From a virus: a stretch of 20,311 nucleotides of DNA. The DNA is taken from IMG/VR virus record IMGVR_UViG_3300027839_000083, positions 1 to 20,311 of that record; one strand, given 5' to 3'. Of the stretch, positions 1 through 6,769 are shown piece after piece. The position numbers were made by a program, and so were the translations under genes. Below the pieces are notes generated by a model, which ran no database searches, was not told where the DNA came from, and was given only the letters and a program-made list of their open reading frames with translations. The first letter of the stretch is position 1. Each line of letters opens with the position of its first letter.

Positions 1-80
1 GCACATTCTGATAGGATGTCAAGCTAAAAATGATATTTATCAAAACTTTTTTTTGATACTCATTAATCACTGACATAAGT

Positions 81-109
81 ATAATAGCACTTGTCAACCA
101 CTATGTCAA
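81..109 (-). promoter_or_regulatory. Sigma70-type promoter firing leftward out of the window, with tandem -35 boxes
   Basis: On the minus strand a perfect -35 (TTGACA, 104-109) is separated by exactly 17 bp from TATTAT (81-86). A second TTGACA (92-97) lies inside the spacer, 12 bp from the first. Upstream of the -35 is a TGAAATTA-type AT-rich element also found at the other leftward promoters here. It points away from the gene at 242 and so probably serves genes left of the window. The core is nearly identical to the rightward promoter at 19892-19920. Confidence 0.75.
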
Positions 110-121
110 GGGTTAATTTCA

Positions 122-135
122 TATAAATATAAATA
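122..135 (+). promoter_or_regulatory. Two overlapping T4-type late promoter boxes
   Basis: Two perfect TATAAATA octamers overlap at 122-129 and 128-135. In T4 and its relatives this octamer is the whole late-promoter recognition element, read by the gp55/gp33/clamp system. They lie 107-120 bp upstream of the rightward envelope/virion operon. The stretch is very AT-rich, so one copy could be chance, but three copies in one leader (see 167-174) are more persuasive. Confidence 0.55.
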
Positions 136-166
136 ATATTCATTAGTTCTGATAATATAATATTTT

Positions 167-174
167 TATAAATA
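167..174 (+). promoter_or_regulatory. T4-type late promoter box proximal to the structural operon
   Basis: A third perfect TATAAATA sits 68 bp upstream of the ATG at 242, giving a short AT-rich leader. No -35 like TTGACA lies at a suitable distance, in contrast to the leftward genes. This supports late, structural-class expression for the operon at 242-4339. Confidence 0.6.
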
Positions 175-241
175 AATAGCTTTATATACTATAATAATGG
201 ATAGTTGGGGTCAAATACTACGGCAACGAGTCGAGGATAAG

Positions 242-1417
242 ATGAGTCTAATCAAAAAGTTATCTGCAATATCAGTTGCAGCTTTGATTATGTTGACTAG
301 CCATACTGCTCTAGCAGATCCAGTTCCTAACGATGCTGATGGATTATATGATAGTTCAAGTGTAGTAGACACTAATAATAATACGACATCTACAAGTACG
401 GTTACTTCTACCAATACTAATAATAACACTACAGCTATTACATCAACAAACACCAACACTAACACAAACACGAATACGAATACTAACGCAAACACCAATA
501 CTAACAATAATACTAGTACCAGCACCAGTACAAATACCAATAATAATGTATTGTCTGGTGGAACTACTAACACCAACACCAATACTAACAATAACGTTGT
601 ATCGGGTGGAACGACTAATACTAATACAAATAATAACGTTGTATCTGGTGGTACCACTAACACTAATACTAACAATAATGTTACGTCTGGTGGATTAAAT
701 AACACAAACACCAATACCAATACTAATACAAGTACTATTGATAGTACAAGTACTAATAATAATAACAACGTTAACACAAACACTAGCGCCATAGATCAAA
801 CGGTTAATTCGACTTCTAATAGTGATATAGATCAAACAGTTACTAGTACTAGTGACAATAAAAATGCTAATACAAACACTAATTCCAATACTAATAAGAA
901 TGATAGTACTAATAAGAATACTAATGATAATAATACAAAGGTTGATAGTAAAAGTAGCAACAAGAATGTTAATACTAACAACAGCAATATCACACAAAAG
1001 ATAATTTCGCCACCCCCAACAGCTATTGCGCCAACAGTTAATGCTGGCGGTATAGATACTTGTACGACCAGTATGAGTGGTGCTGTACAAACTCAGATAT
1101 TAGGTATGGCCGGTGGTACTCATATTAGAGATCTCAATTGTGAGAGACTAAAGAATGCTAAAACTCTTTATAATATGGGTATGAAGGTAGCAGCCGTTTC
1201 AATGATGTGTCAAGATGGTCAGGTTTGGAGAGCAATGCTAATGGCCGGAACACCTTGTCCCTTTAATGGTATGATTGGTGAAGAAGCCAAAGCAGCATGG
1301 ATTGCCCATCCTGAGTTAACACCCATCATTATCGAAGAAGAGAATGCAAGGAATGATACAATCAAAAGTGCTGTTATGGGCTTTAGTGGCATTGCTTTAT
1401 TGCTTTTGCTTCTCTAA
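242..1417 (+). CDS. Secreted Asn/Thr-repeat phage protein with C-terminal hydrophobic segment
   Basis: I chose the ATG at 242 because GAGG (233-236) lies 5 nt upstream; the in-frame ATG at 197 has no comparable site. The 391 aa product starts with a clear signal peptide (MSLIKKLSAISVAALIM..., probable cleavage after ALA-DP). About 230 residues of low-complexity Asn/Thr/Ser follow, including four copies of an NNNVxSGGTTNTN-type unit. The conserved C-terminal domain has paired cysteines and motifs such as NCERLKNAKTLYNMGMKVAA and MAGTPCPFNGMIG, which I recall from T4-like marine phages. The end is hydrophobic (SAVMGFSGIALLLLLL) and could be a membrane anchor. Its last 65-74 nt are shared with the start of the next gene. 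It could be a virion appendage or a host-envelope protein; function unknown. Confidence 0.8.
   Translation: MSLIKKLSAISVAALIMLTSHTALADPVPNDADGLYDSSSVVDTNNNTTSTSTVTSTNTNNNTTAITSTNTNTNTNTNTNTNANTNTNNNTSTSTSTNTNNNVLSGGTTNTNTNTNNNVVSGGTTNTNTNNNVVSGGTTNTNTNNNVTSGGLNNTNTNTNTNTSTIDSTSTNNNNNVNTNTSAIDQTVNSTSNSDIDQTVTSTSDNKNANTNTNSNTNKNDSTNKNTNDNNTKVDSKSSNKNVNTNNSNITQKIISPPPTAIAPTVNAGGIDTCTTSMSGAVQTQILGMAGGTHIRDLNCERLKNAKTLYNMGMKVAAVSMMCQDGQVWRAMLMAGTPCPFNGMIGEEAKAAWIAHPELTPIIIEEENARNDTIKSAVMGFSGIALLLLLL
541..700 (+). repeat. Tandem coding repeat, 42-48 bp period, Asn/Thr/SGG units
   Basis: Four units with the core SGG motif occur at about 554, 602, 644 and 686 (intervals 48, 42 and 42 bp). Each codes for NNNV-x-SGGTTNTN or a close variant. 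Flanking sequence continues as shorter AAYACH-type microrepeats (Asn-Thr). Third positions vary, which points to selection on the amino-acid pattern rather than a very recent DNA duplication. Confidence 0.8.
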
Positions 1418-3824
1418 TTCATACGCACAAAACTTAAACACTGGTACAGCTTGCCCGAACCTATATTCTGGTTCAACGCAACAGTATACGGTGCCTTCTG
1501 GCGTAACCTATTCGTCGGGTGTTATCTGTAATGAAACATCAATAGAGGATCTTCTTGGCTCTTCTATCCTTACTATAGATATTCCTAATGACTCTAATGG
1601 CAACCCTATCGGTGCGTATAATGTAGATACTGATACTTTTACTTTCAATAGTAATAGTGCTAATGTTGCACAAACAGCTACTTTTGCTATCAATGCAGCA
1701 CTGCAAGCGGCCGGGATTGGTATACAGTTTAGAGGGTTTAAATACGAATGGGAAATGATTAAACCAACTGCTAGTTCTATCTTTACAATTGGTGTGAAGA
1801 TTTATAGTAATACTAATGAAGGAATAGCGGGCGCCGGTTTAGTATATTCAAGTTCACATAATTATACTGGTACAGCATTTTCTGATTGGACTTCTAGAAA
1901 TAGTGGTGGTGCTGGTACTCCACCATTCAAATTCGTAGTAAAAGATGAATGGACAGTAGAAGCAAAACTGAATAGTGACTCTGATAATAACCAATTAAGA
2001 GGATTAAAGTATACTTGGACATATGAACCGGTTGTTGGTCATGAGAATGATTTTAGTACAACATATGTATACCCTGGTCAAGAAGCGGCCGAGCAATCTG
2101 ATTTTGATTATCAATGCTCAATTAATCCTCAATTTAACCCTGGTTGTCCTGGCTATACTGATCCTAGTATAAACACTGGTGAAACTACTACCGCAGAATT
2201 AAATACGGAAGAAGACCAGATTGCTACTTCGGGTATAACATCCGAGATAAGTAATTCTGCACTACAATCTGGTACTAACATCGATGGTACATTGAATACA
2301 GAAGTTGTTGATCTTGGCGTGATGCCTGAAGATGCTCCTTTGATGGACGGCACTGAAATGGACTTACAAGGAACAGATAGTATTATACTAGATATAGATT
2401 CACTAGAAATCGGAACAATAAATGAGATAACGGATATCACCAGTATGCTGTTAATAACACAAGAAGTAGATATGAATGATTCTATAATAGACCTGACTGT
2501 ACCACCTGGCGAGACTTTGAATCAATTAAATATAGAATGTCCTGATTGTGTTAATTTAGAAATTCTTGATATGCCAATGCCAATGATGGAAGAAATTCCT
2601 ATGTTAGAAGAAATGATTACTGCCTTACCAGATATAAAAGAACTAGGACTTTCCTCTATTATATTGCCGGCAGCAGGTGGTCCATCTATGCTACCAGAGA
2701 TATCTGAACAAGGTGAAGTATCTACATCTCTTACGGGAAAATTATCTACGGTGCCTGATCTTATTGAGTTAGAATTAGAATCTACTGCTCCTCCAGTACT
2801 TAATATAGCAGGACCATCTATTGAGCCAGGACCAGCAGCGGTATCTGTTACTGGAACAATTTCTCCTACTGCGTCTCTTCCACGGGCTTTAACAAGTATA
2901 CAACGTGACGCATTATCAGTAGCTTCTACTACTACATCAGCAGCTATTAATATTACATCTATACAATCTCGGGCAAGTATAACCAGTGGAGATAGTCAGG
3001 TAGCTTACAGTTCATCATCTGATGCATCTGGAACAAGTTCTAATAGTGGTAGTGATGGTGGTTTTAATATAGTTCAGAACAATGATGGTTCATCTAGTAG
3101 TAATGACAATCAAGCCGGAAATCAACAACAAAGTTCACAGAGTAGTGGCCAAGGTAGTAGTTTCACCAACGGAGATAGTAATAGTAATTCTAATAATGAT
3201 CCCTCTTCTAGAAATACCGGTTCTAATAATTTTGGTACATTATCAGATGGTAATATAAATATAAATTCAATAGCATCTGATAGTAGTATAGCATCATTAA
3301 ATCAATCGGGCCCACAAGGGGTATTCAGTACAGAAGATACAGGTGGTGCATCGAATGTTAATGAAGATCAATTAGCTATTGGTAATACTTCTGTTTCATA
3401 TGAAGAGTCTAACGAAATAATGTTTGGTGCCGTAGTTATACCACAATTAGATTTTACTATAAGAGAAATGATAGATAGTATTATTAAACGTATATTTGCC
3501 GACGCGGGTATGATTTCAGATACTAAATTGGATGAAGTATCAGAATCAGAACTTAAACAACAACAGAATATAGAAGATAACTTAGTGAAGGATGCATTGG
3601 GTGGTGTTACAACAGAAGATGCTCAAGCGGCTCTACTTGGTTATAATCCATTATTCAGATCTTATGTTGTACCACAGATATATGATCAAGTAGTATCACT
3701 ATATGAAACCAAAGACATATATCCCGATCAAACAACATATGATAATCCACATGCAAGATTCTTCAACGGAGCCAGCGATGTACTACATCGTCGTATGGTT
3801 AGACAACAATACGGAGATAAGTAA
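1344..3824 (+). CDS. Large secreted structural-type phage protein
   Basis: The product is 826 aa from ATG 1344, or 823 aa from ATG 1353. The GAAGAAGAG stretch at 1334-1342 suits either start. A signal peptide (SKVLLWALVALLYCFCF, cleavage near SYA-QN) leads into a region with two FRGFKYEWE/LRGLKYTWTYEP-like segments about 90 residues apart. A long acidic, Ile/Leu-rich part and a Ser/Asn/Gly-rich linker (about residues 550-650) follow. The C-terminus contains ALLGYNPLFRSYVVPQIY, DNPHARFFNGASDVLHRRMV and similar motifs that I recall at the ends of uncharacterised proteins of marine T4-like phages. The gene sits between the Asn/Thr protein and a membrane coiled-coil protein. A virion surface or envelope role is inferred, not shown. 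Confidence 0.75.
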   Translation: MQGMIQSKVLLWALVALLYCFCFSNSYAQNLNTGTACPNLYSGSTQQYTVPSGVTYSSGVICNETSIEDLLGSSILTIDIPNDSNGNPIGAYNVDTDTFTFNSNSANVAQTATFAINAALQAAGIGIQFRGFKYEWEMIKPTASSIFTIGVKIYSNTNEGIAGAGLVYSSSHNYTGTAFSDWTSRNSGGAGTPPFKFVVKDEWTVEAKLNSDSDNNQLRGLKYTWTYEPVVGHENDFSTTYVYPGQEAAEQSDFDYQCSINPQFNPGCPGYTDPSINTGETTTAELNTEEDQIATSGITSEISNSALQSGTNIDGTLNTEVVDLGVMPEDAPLMDGTEMDLQGTDSIILDIDSLEIGTINEITDITSMLLITQEVDMNDSIIDLTVPPGETLNQLNIECPDCVNLEILDMPMPMMEEIPMLEEMITALPDIKELGLSSIILPAAGGPSMLPEISEQGEVSTSLTGKLSTVPDLIELELESTAPPVLNIAGPSIEPGPAAVSVTGTISPTASLPRALTSIQRDALSVASTTTSAAINITSIQSRASITSGDSQVAYSSSSDASGTSSNSGSDGGFNIVQNNDGSSSSNDNQAGNQQQSSQSSGQGSSFTNGDSNSNSNNDPSSRNTGSNNFGTLSDGNININSIASDSSIASLNQSGPQGVFSTEDTGGASNVNEDQLAIGNTSVSYEESNEIMFGAVVIPQLDFTIREMIDSIIKRIFADAGMISDTKLDEVSESELKQQQNIEDNLVKDALGGVTTEDAQAALLGYNPLFRSYVVPQIYDQVVSLYETKDIYPDQTTYDNPHARFFNGASDVLHRRMVRQQYGDK

Positions 3825-4339
3825 TGACTGATCAAGAATTAAATATTGGTGGTGTAAAAGTAAAAGCTGGGGGAAAAGCAGGAAAGATCTTCCTATATGC
3901 AACTTTAGCCACATCAATCGTAGGAGGGTTATATGGAGGCTTTGAAGTATATAAAGACTACCAAGACATGAAGGCCAAAATTGAAAGTTATGTCGCTCCT
4001 GATCTTTCATCGATGAGAGAGAAAATTGCAGTAATGGAAGAGCAAGTAGTGAGTGCCCAAGGATATACTAGAGACATTAAAATAGATCTTAAAAAAGATA
4101 TACAGAGAATAGAGTTGAGAACTGAATCTACAGAACGTAGGGTTAAAGACACTCAACATGCAACCGATTCTACTTTGCGTGAAGTAGAAATTGTAAACCG
4201 CGAGTCTGAAAAAGATACCCGTGATCGTATGCGCGAAGCCGAAGATCGGATAGAAGCTTCTATGGCGAGATTAGAAAAGAAACTTAAAGAACAATTAGAA
4301 GAAGCACTAACCAATCCATTAAATAATATGAATAAGTAA
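3824..4339 (+). CDS. Membrane-anchored coiled-coil protein
   Basis: The 171 aa start overlaps the previous stop (TAATG), with GGAG 7 nt upstream, so translation is probably coupled. A short polar N-terminus precedes one membrane segment (IFLYATLATSIVGGLYGGF, about residues 22-40). About 125 residues of charged heptad-like sequence rich in Lys, Glu and Arg follow (MREKIAVMEEQV, RESEKDTRDRMREAEDRIEA). That suggests a membrane-tethered parallel coiled coil. No catalytic motif is seen. It is the last rightward gene and stops 5 nt before the convergent glycosyltransferase gene ends. A holin/spanin-like or scaffold role is possible but unsupported. Confidence 0.75.
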   Translation: MTDQELNIGGVKVKAGGKAGKIFLYATLATSIVGGLYGGFEVYKDYQDMKAKIESYVAPDLSSMREKIAVMEEQVVSAQGYTRDIKIDLKKDIQRIELRTESTERRVKDTQHATDSTLREVEIVNRESEKDTRDRMREAEDRIEASMARLEKKLKEQLEEALTNPLNNMNK

Positions 4340-4344
4340 TTAAT

Positions 4345-5349
4345 CTATTGTGATTCCACTGTTGGGAGAATGATTTCTTCTTTTTCATGTTCGATAATAG
4401 ACCGAAGCAATCCTTCCCATTCTTGAATTCGTAAATCCCAACTATAGAAAGTGTTAGTATACAATCGTTGGAATTCTAACTTAGTCTGCATATCATTTTC
4501 CCAAAAACCTTCAATTGCAGCATCTAATACTTGATAAAACATATGAGCATGTTGCATCTTATCTTCATCATAAGGATACATTAAAGCAAAGTTGGAAGTA
4601 GTTTCGGGCAAGGCAGCTAATGAAGGACATACAATAGCACAACCAGCACTCATAGCTTCAATAGCAGCTAGACAAGAAGTTTCTTGCCATGTGCATGGAT
4701 ATGCAAAGATATGTGAATTCTCTAGTGCTTTTCGTACTTCTTTATTTGATACAGATCCGTGGTAAGTAATATTATCATGATCACGGCATCGATCAAAAAT
4801 AGTTTTATATTCTTCGTCTCGTTGTTCCCAGCCATAGATCTTAAAAGAAGAGTATACGTCTAGATGGATTCTATCGCCCCATTTCTCAACCATTTTCTCA
4901 AAAACAGCCACGAGAACATCGAGGCCACGATGGGGAGTGGTATGATAGATGAGGCGTATTGGACCGTCCTTTGGTTTTGTATGATTAGGAATTGGTACAA
5001 TAGCATTCTTTAAAACAATTGACTCACTATATGGAATACTTAGCATCTTATGATAAGTGGCAAACTGCCAGTGGGAAACGAATACAAGTTTCTTGAATTT
5101 ATTTCTATTTAAGGGATTGCGAAGATGTTCTGATTCAGGATCTTCTGCTAGATCATGTAGCCAGAGAACGGGAATCTTGTCGGGATCAAGAGAACGAACC
5201 CTTGAAGGAATGATTTGAAATTTGTCTCGAATATCTTCAGGCAATTGTTCATGCAATGCTTTCTGCATCATTTCTGTGCCGCCCATGGCGTTCACATTCA
5301 TTTCATTCCGTTCGATATCATTTTCATTCATAACAATTTTCAATGACAT
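4345..5349 (-). CDS. GT4-family (GT-B fold) glycosyltransferase
   Basis: I prefer the ATG at 5349: it begins 2 nt after the upstream stop and has AGGGTGG upstream; an in-frame GTG at 5361 would add four residues. The 334 aa protein has an N-terminal GGTE motif, VFVSHWQF, a HRGLD segment at the start of the donor domain, and the family 4 E-x7-E signature (QETSCLAAIEAMSAG, about residues 222-236). GT4 enzymes are retaining transferases that often use GDP-mannose, UDP-sugars or related donors. The substrate is unknown. Together with the Gmd pathway and three other transferases further upstream, it suggests surface-glycan or virion glycosylation. It is the last gene of the leftward block and abuts the convergent structural operon. 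Confidence 0.85.
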   Translation of the reverse strand: MSLKIVMNENDIERNEMNVNAMGGTEMMQKALHEQLPEDIRDKFQIIPSRVRSLDPDKIPVLWLHDLAEDPESEHLRNPLNRNKFKKLVFVSHWQFATYHKMLSIPYSESIVLKNAIVPIPNHTKPKDGPIRLIYHTTPHRGLDVLVAVFEKMVEKWGDRIHLDVYSSFKIYGWEQRDEEYKTIFDRCRDHDNITYHGSVSNKEVRKALENSHIFAYPCTWQETSCLAAIEAMSAGCAIVCPSLAALPETTSNFALMYPYDEDKMQHAHMFYQVLDAAIEGFWENDMQTKLEFQRLYTNTFYSWDLRIQEWEGLLRSIIEHEKEEIILPTVESQ

Positions 5350-5351
5350 AT

Positions 5352-5645
5352 CTATATCCACCCTAACATTAATTTTGTTTCTTCAGGTACTGAGTCCATT
5401 GTAAATGGAGGATCAAATGTTGTTATTACATCTACTGTTTCAGCACCGGCATCTATACAAGCTTTCTCAATCATTACAATAATCTCATCTGCGAACCCGC
5501 ACCATGCACTAGTTAGCGTATGAGTTACTGTAACTTTGGGAAAGTGATCTATATCTATATCGTATATTAAACCAAGGTCATACACATTCACTGCGATTTC
5601 TGGATCATATACTTTTCGTAGCTGCTCAATTATTAAGTTTTTCAC
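5352..5645 (-). CDS. DUF59/MIP18-family (SufT/PaaD-like) Fe-S assembly protein
   Basis: I chose a GTG start at 5645 with AAGGA about 6 nt upstream, giving 97 aa. An upstream in-frame ATG (5720) would add 25 residues that merely translate the previous gene out of frame. The product matches the family throughout: DPEIAVNVYDLGLIYDI at residues 14-30, a TLTSAWCG motif with the conserved cysteine C49, and FDPPFTMDSVPEETKLMLG at the end. Cellular relatives (SufT, PaaD, MIP18) help deliver or mature Fe-S clusters. It overlaps the preceding repeat gene by 20 nt. The client in the phage is unknown. Confidence 0.85.
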   Translation of the reverse strand: MKNLIIEQLRKVYDPEIAVNVYDLGLIYDIDIDHFPKVTVTHTLTSAWCGFADEIIVMIEKACIDAGAETVDVITTFDPPFTMDSVPEETKLMLGWI

Positions 5646-5823
5646 TTGTATCCTTCTTTCGAGGAATATATACTTCATCAATAAAATCTGTAATAGGAGT
5701 AGGACAGATCTCTCGCACAACTTCTGTGTGGCCGTGGTCTACCGTCTCTAGATCTTTAAATACTTCGATCATATTCTTTCGAGGAACATATATTTCATCA
5801 ATAAAATCTGTTTTATCTGACAT
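5626..5823 (-). CDS. Small acidic protein with duplicated FIDE-Y-PRK motif
   Basis: This 65 aa protein is of unknown function. It holds two near-identical peptides, TDFIDEIYVPRK (residues 5-16) and TDFIDEVYIPRK (45-56), joined by a 28-residue linker containing VDHGHTEVVREICPTP. The repeat is 36/38 identical in DNA. It lies between the SH3-like gene and the DUF59 gene and overlaps the latter by 20 nt. The start has an AGG about 9 nt upstream, just after the previous stop. The short paired motif resembles a linear binding peptide more than a folded enzyme; that is inference. Confidence 0.65.
   Translation of the reverse strand: MSDKTDFIDEIYVPRKNMIEVFKDLETVDHGHTEVVREICPTPITDFIDEVYIPRKKDTSEKLNN
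5654..5811. repeat. 38-bp direct repeat pair within a small ORF
   Basis: Copies at 5654-5691 and 5774-5811 are identical at 36 of 38 positions and 120 bp (40 codons) apart, so both are read in the same frame. They encode the duplicated T-D-F-I-D-E-(I/V)-Y-(V/I)-P-R-K peptide. Such high DNA identity indicates a recent duplication or gene conversion. Confidence 0.85.
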
Positions 5824-5829
5824 ATTACT

Positions 5830-6093
5830 TTACCTATAAGTTGTTAAATTTTCCCAAGACTGTAATGAATCCCATCGAAATGATCTCCATCCACTATCTA
5901 ATTCATATACTGGTAAAACTTCTGCACTCTTTTTTAAGTTAGCTCCTTTAGGCATATTTATACTAGGAATTAAAGATTCTTTTAGGGTACACTTCATAGT
6001 GCGTGTTTCCCCATTCACTTTAGTAAACACAATTTCGACTGGGCCGTCTCGTAAGGCAGCGCCGATTAGATCACGATTAAATTCTTCTGACAT
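5830..6093 (-). CDS. SH3 beta-barrel-like (DUF2693-type) phage protein
   Basis: The 87 aa protein starts after a strong ribosome site (AGGAGAGATTT before the ATG). The segment VEIVFTKVNGETRTMKCTLK, a central LIPSINMPKG and the C-terminal LPVYELDSGWRSFRWDSLQS match the pattern of small phage proteins annotated as SH3 beta-barrel fold-containing (DUF2693). Function is unknown in the family. It sits downstream of the glutaredoxin and the 36 aa membrane microprotein. Confidence 0.7.
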   Translation of the reverse strand: MSEEFNRDLIGAALRDGPVEIVFTKVNGETRTMKCTLKESLIPSINMPKGANLKKSAEVLPVYELDSGWRSFRWDSLQSWENLTTYR

Positions 6094-6102
6094 AAATCTC
6101 TC

Positions 6103-6267
6103 CTATTCAAAACTAGTATGATTTTAATTAACTATTACTGAAAGTATGGTCAATAATAGTATTGTACCTAGCACATAGTAGTGGCCACCGTAAACAAAAA
6201 ATCTTGCTTGTAATTCGACAAGAAAATCAAACATTTTCGTCTATCTATCCAAAACTAGTATGGTTTT
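6103..6267. repeat. 23-bp direct repeat flanking the 36 aa ORF
   Basis: Copies at 6103-6125 and 6245-6267 match at 21 of 23 positions and are offset by 142 bp. The right copy is the 3' end of the glutaredoxin gene (HTSFG-stop). The left copy, in the same frame as the 36 aa ORF and just after its stop, reads NHTSFE-stop and looks like a vestigial copy of the same gene end. Confidence 0.8.
6124..6234 (-). CDS. 36 aa single-pass membrane microprotein
   Basis: This small ORF fills the only gap between the glutaredoxin and SH3-like genes. The product starts MFDFLVELQARFFVYGG and continues with one hydrophobic helix (YYVLGTILLLTILSVIV) to its end. The ATG lies 10 nt after the glutaredoxin stop; GGATAG overlapping that stop is a weak ribosome site. 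It is flanked by a 23-bp direct repeat (6103-6125 and 6245-6267). Many T4-like phages carry such tiny membrane proteins, but I cannot name a family. Confidence 0.5.
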   Translation of the reverse strand: MFDFLVELQARFFVYGGHYYVLGTILLLTILSVIVN

Positions 6268-6505
6268 CAACATAATCTGCTAAATCATCATAACCACCAA
6301 TATGTACTCCATCAAAGAAAATCTGTGGTACAGTCTTAACCCCAGGTAATCTTTCTCTCAAATCTTTCTTATATTCACTACGAATTTCGATATTATATTC
6401 TACTAGTTCTTCAAACATACCCGTTTCAATGTAGGTGTTAATTAAAGATTTAGCTTTAGTACAATAACCACAAAAATCTTGAGTGAACATTTCTACTTTT
6501 TTCAT
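6245..6505 (-). CDS. Glutaredoxin
   Basis: The 86 aa product has the length and all landmarks of a dithiol glutaredoxin: active site CGYC (C12, C15), the cis-proline segment KTVPQIFFDG (P60), and GGYDDL for glutathione-side contacts. Glutaredoxins reduce disulfides, including those of ribonucleotide reductase, so it plausibly serves the phage NrdJ further upstream. The ATG is preceded by GGAGAGAA and overlaps the previous gene's stop (ATGA). Pelagic and cyanobacterial T4-like phages often carry one. Confidence 0.93.
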   Translation of the reverse strand: MKKVEMFTQDFCGYCTKAKSLINTYIETGMFEELVEYNIEIRSEYKKDLRERLPGVKTVPQIFFDGVHIGGYDDLADYVENHTSFG

Positions 6506-6768
6506 TTCTCTCCACCGGCAAGACTCATTCGATAAGAGGCTTTTGGATCTCCGTATAGATCATTAGCACGAATTCGAATAAACTTCTTGTTAGTTTCCGC
6601 CGTATTGGGATTAGTGATAGTTACCCATGGATTCTTTAATGATTGCCAGGCTTTCATAATATCAGGCAAACGGTCTAACCGAGTACGATCACCCCTTACT
6701 GATTTCGTAATAGAACGTTTAACATTGGGTCGTTCGCCGTTAGAAACATTACCACTACTCTTTGCCAT
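6502..6768 (-). CDS. Conserved small basic phage protein
   Basis: This 88 aa protein starts 1 nt after the upstream stop with GGAG 7 nt before the ATG. The N-terminus (MAKSSGNVSNGERPNVKRS) and the segment TITNPNTAETNKKFIRIRA resemble a conserved hypothetical protein I recall from T4-like marine phages. It is basic and lacks membrane segments or catalytic motifs. It overlaps the glutaredoxin by 4 nt, suggesting coupled translation. Function unknown. Confidence 0.7.
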   Translation of the reverse strand: MAKSSGNVSNGERPNVKRSITKSVRGDRTRLDRLPDIMKAWQSLKNPWVTITNPNTAETNKKFIRIRANDLYGDPKASYRMSLAGGEK

Positions 6769-6769
6769 T

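Noticed and set aside
38-58. Hairpin TATCAAAA/TTTTGATA as an intrinsic terminator
   Set aside because: The stem is entirely weak A/T apart from one G-C pair and sits downstream of a leftward promoter rather than at a gene end; a structural role cannot be judged.
541-700. CRISPR-like spaced repeats
   Set aside because: Units are in frame, coding, contiguous and degenerate at third positions; there are no unique spacers.
211-1090. Long minus-strand open frames (193 aa and 131 aa) opposite the Asn/Thr gene
   Set aside because: They are Val/Leu- or Ile/Ser-rich mirror images of the repeats, lack ribosome sites, and run against a gene with signal peptide and conserved end.
3254-3261. TATAAATA late-promoter octamer inside the 826 aa gene
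   Set aside because: It falls in Asn/Ile codons of an AT-rich coding stretch with no gene start close downstream; likely chance.
4340-4344. A bidirectional terminator between the convergent operons
   Set aside because: Only 5 nt separate the stops and no GC-rich hairpin is visible on either side.
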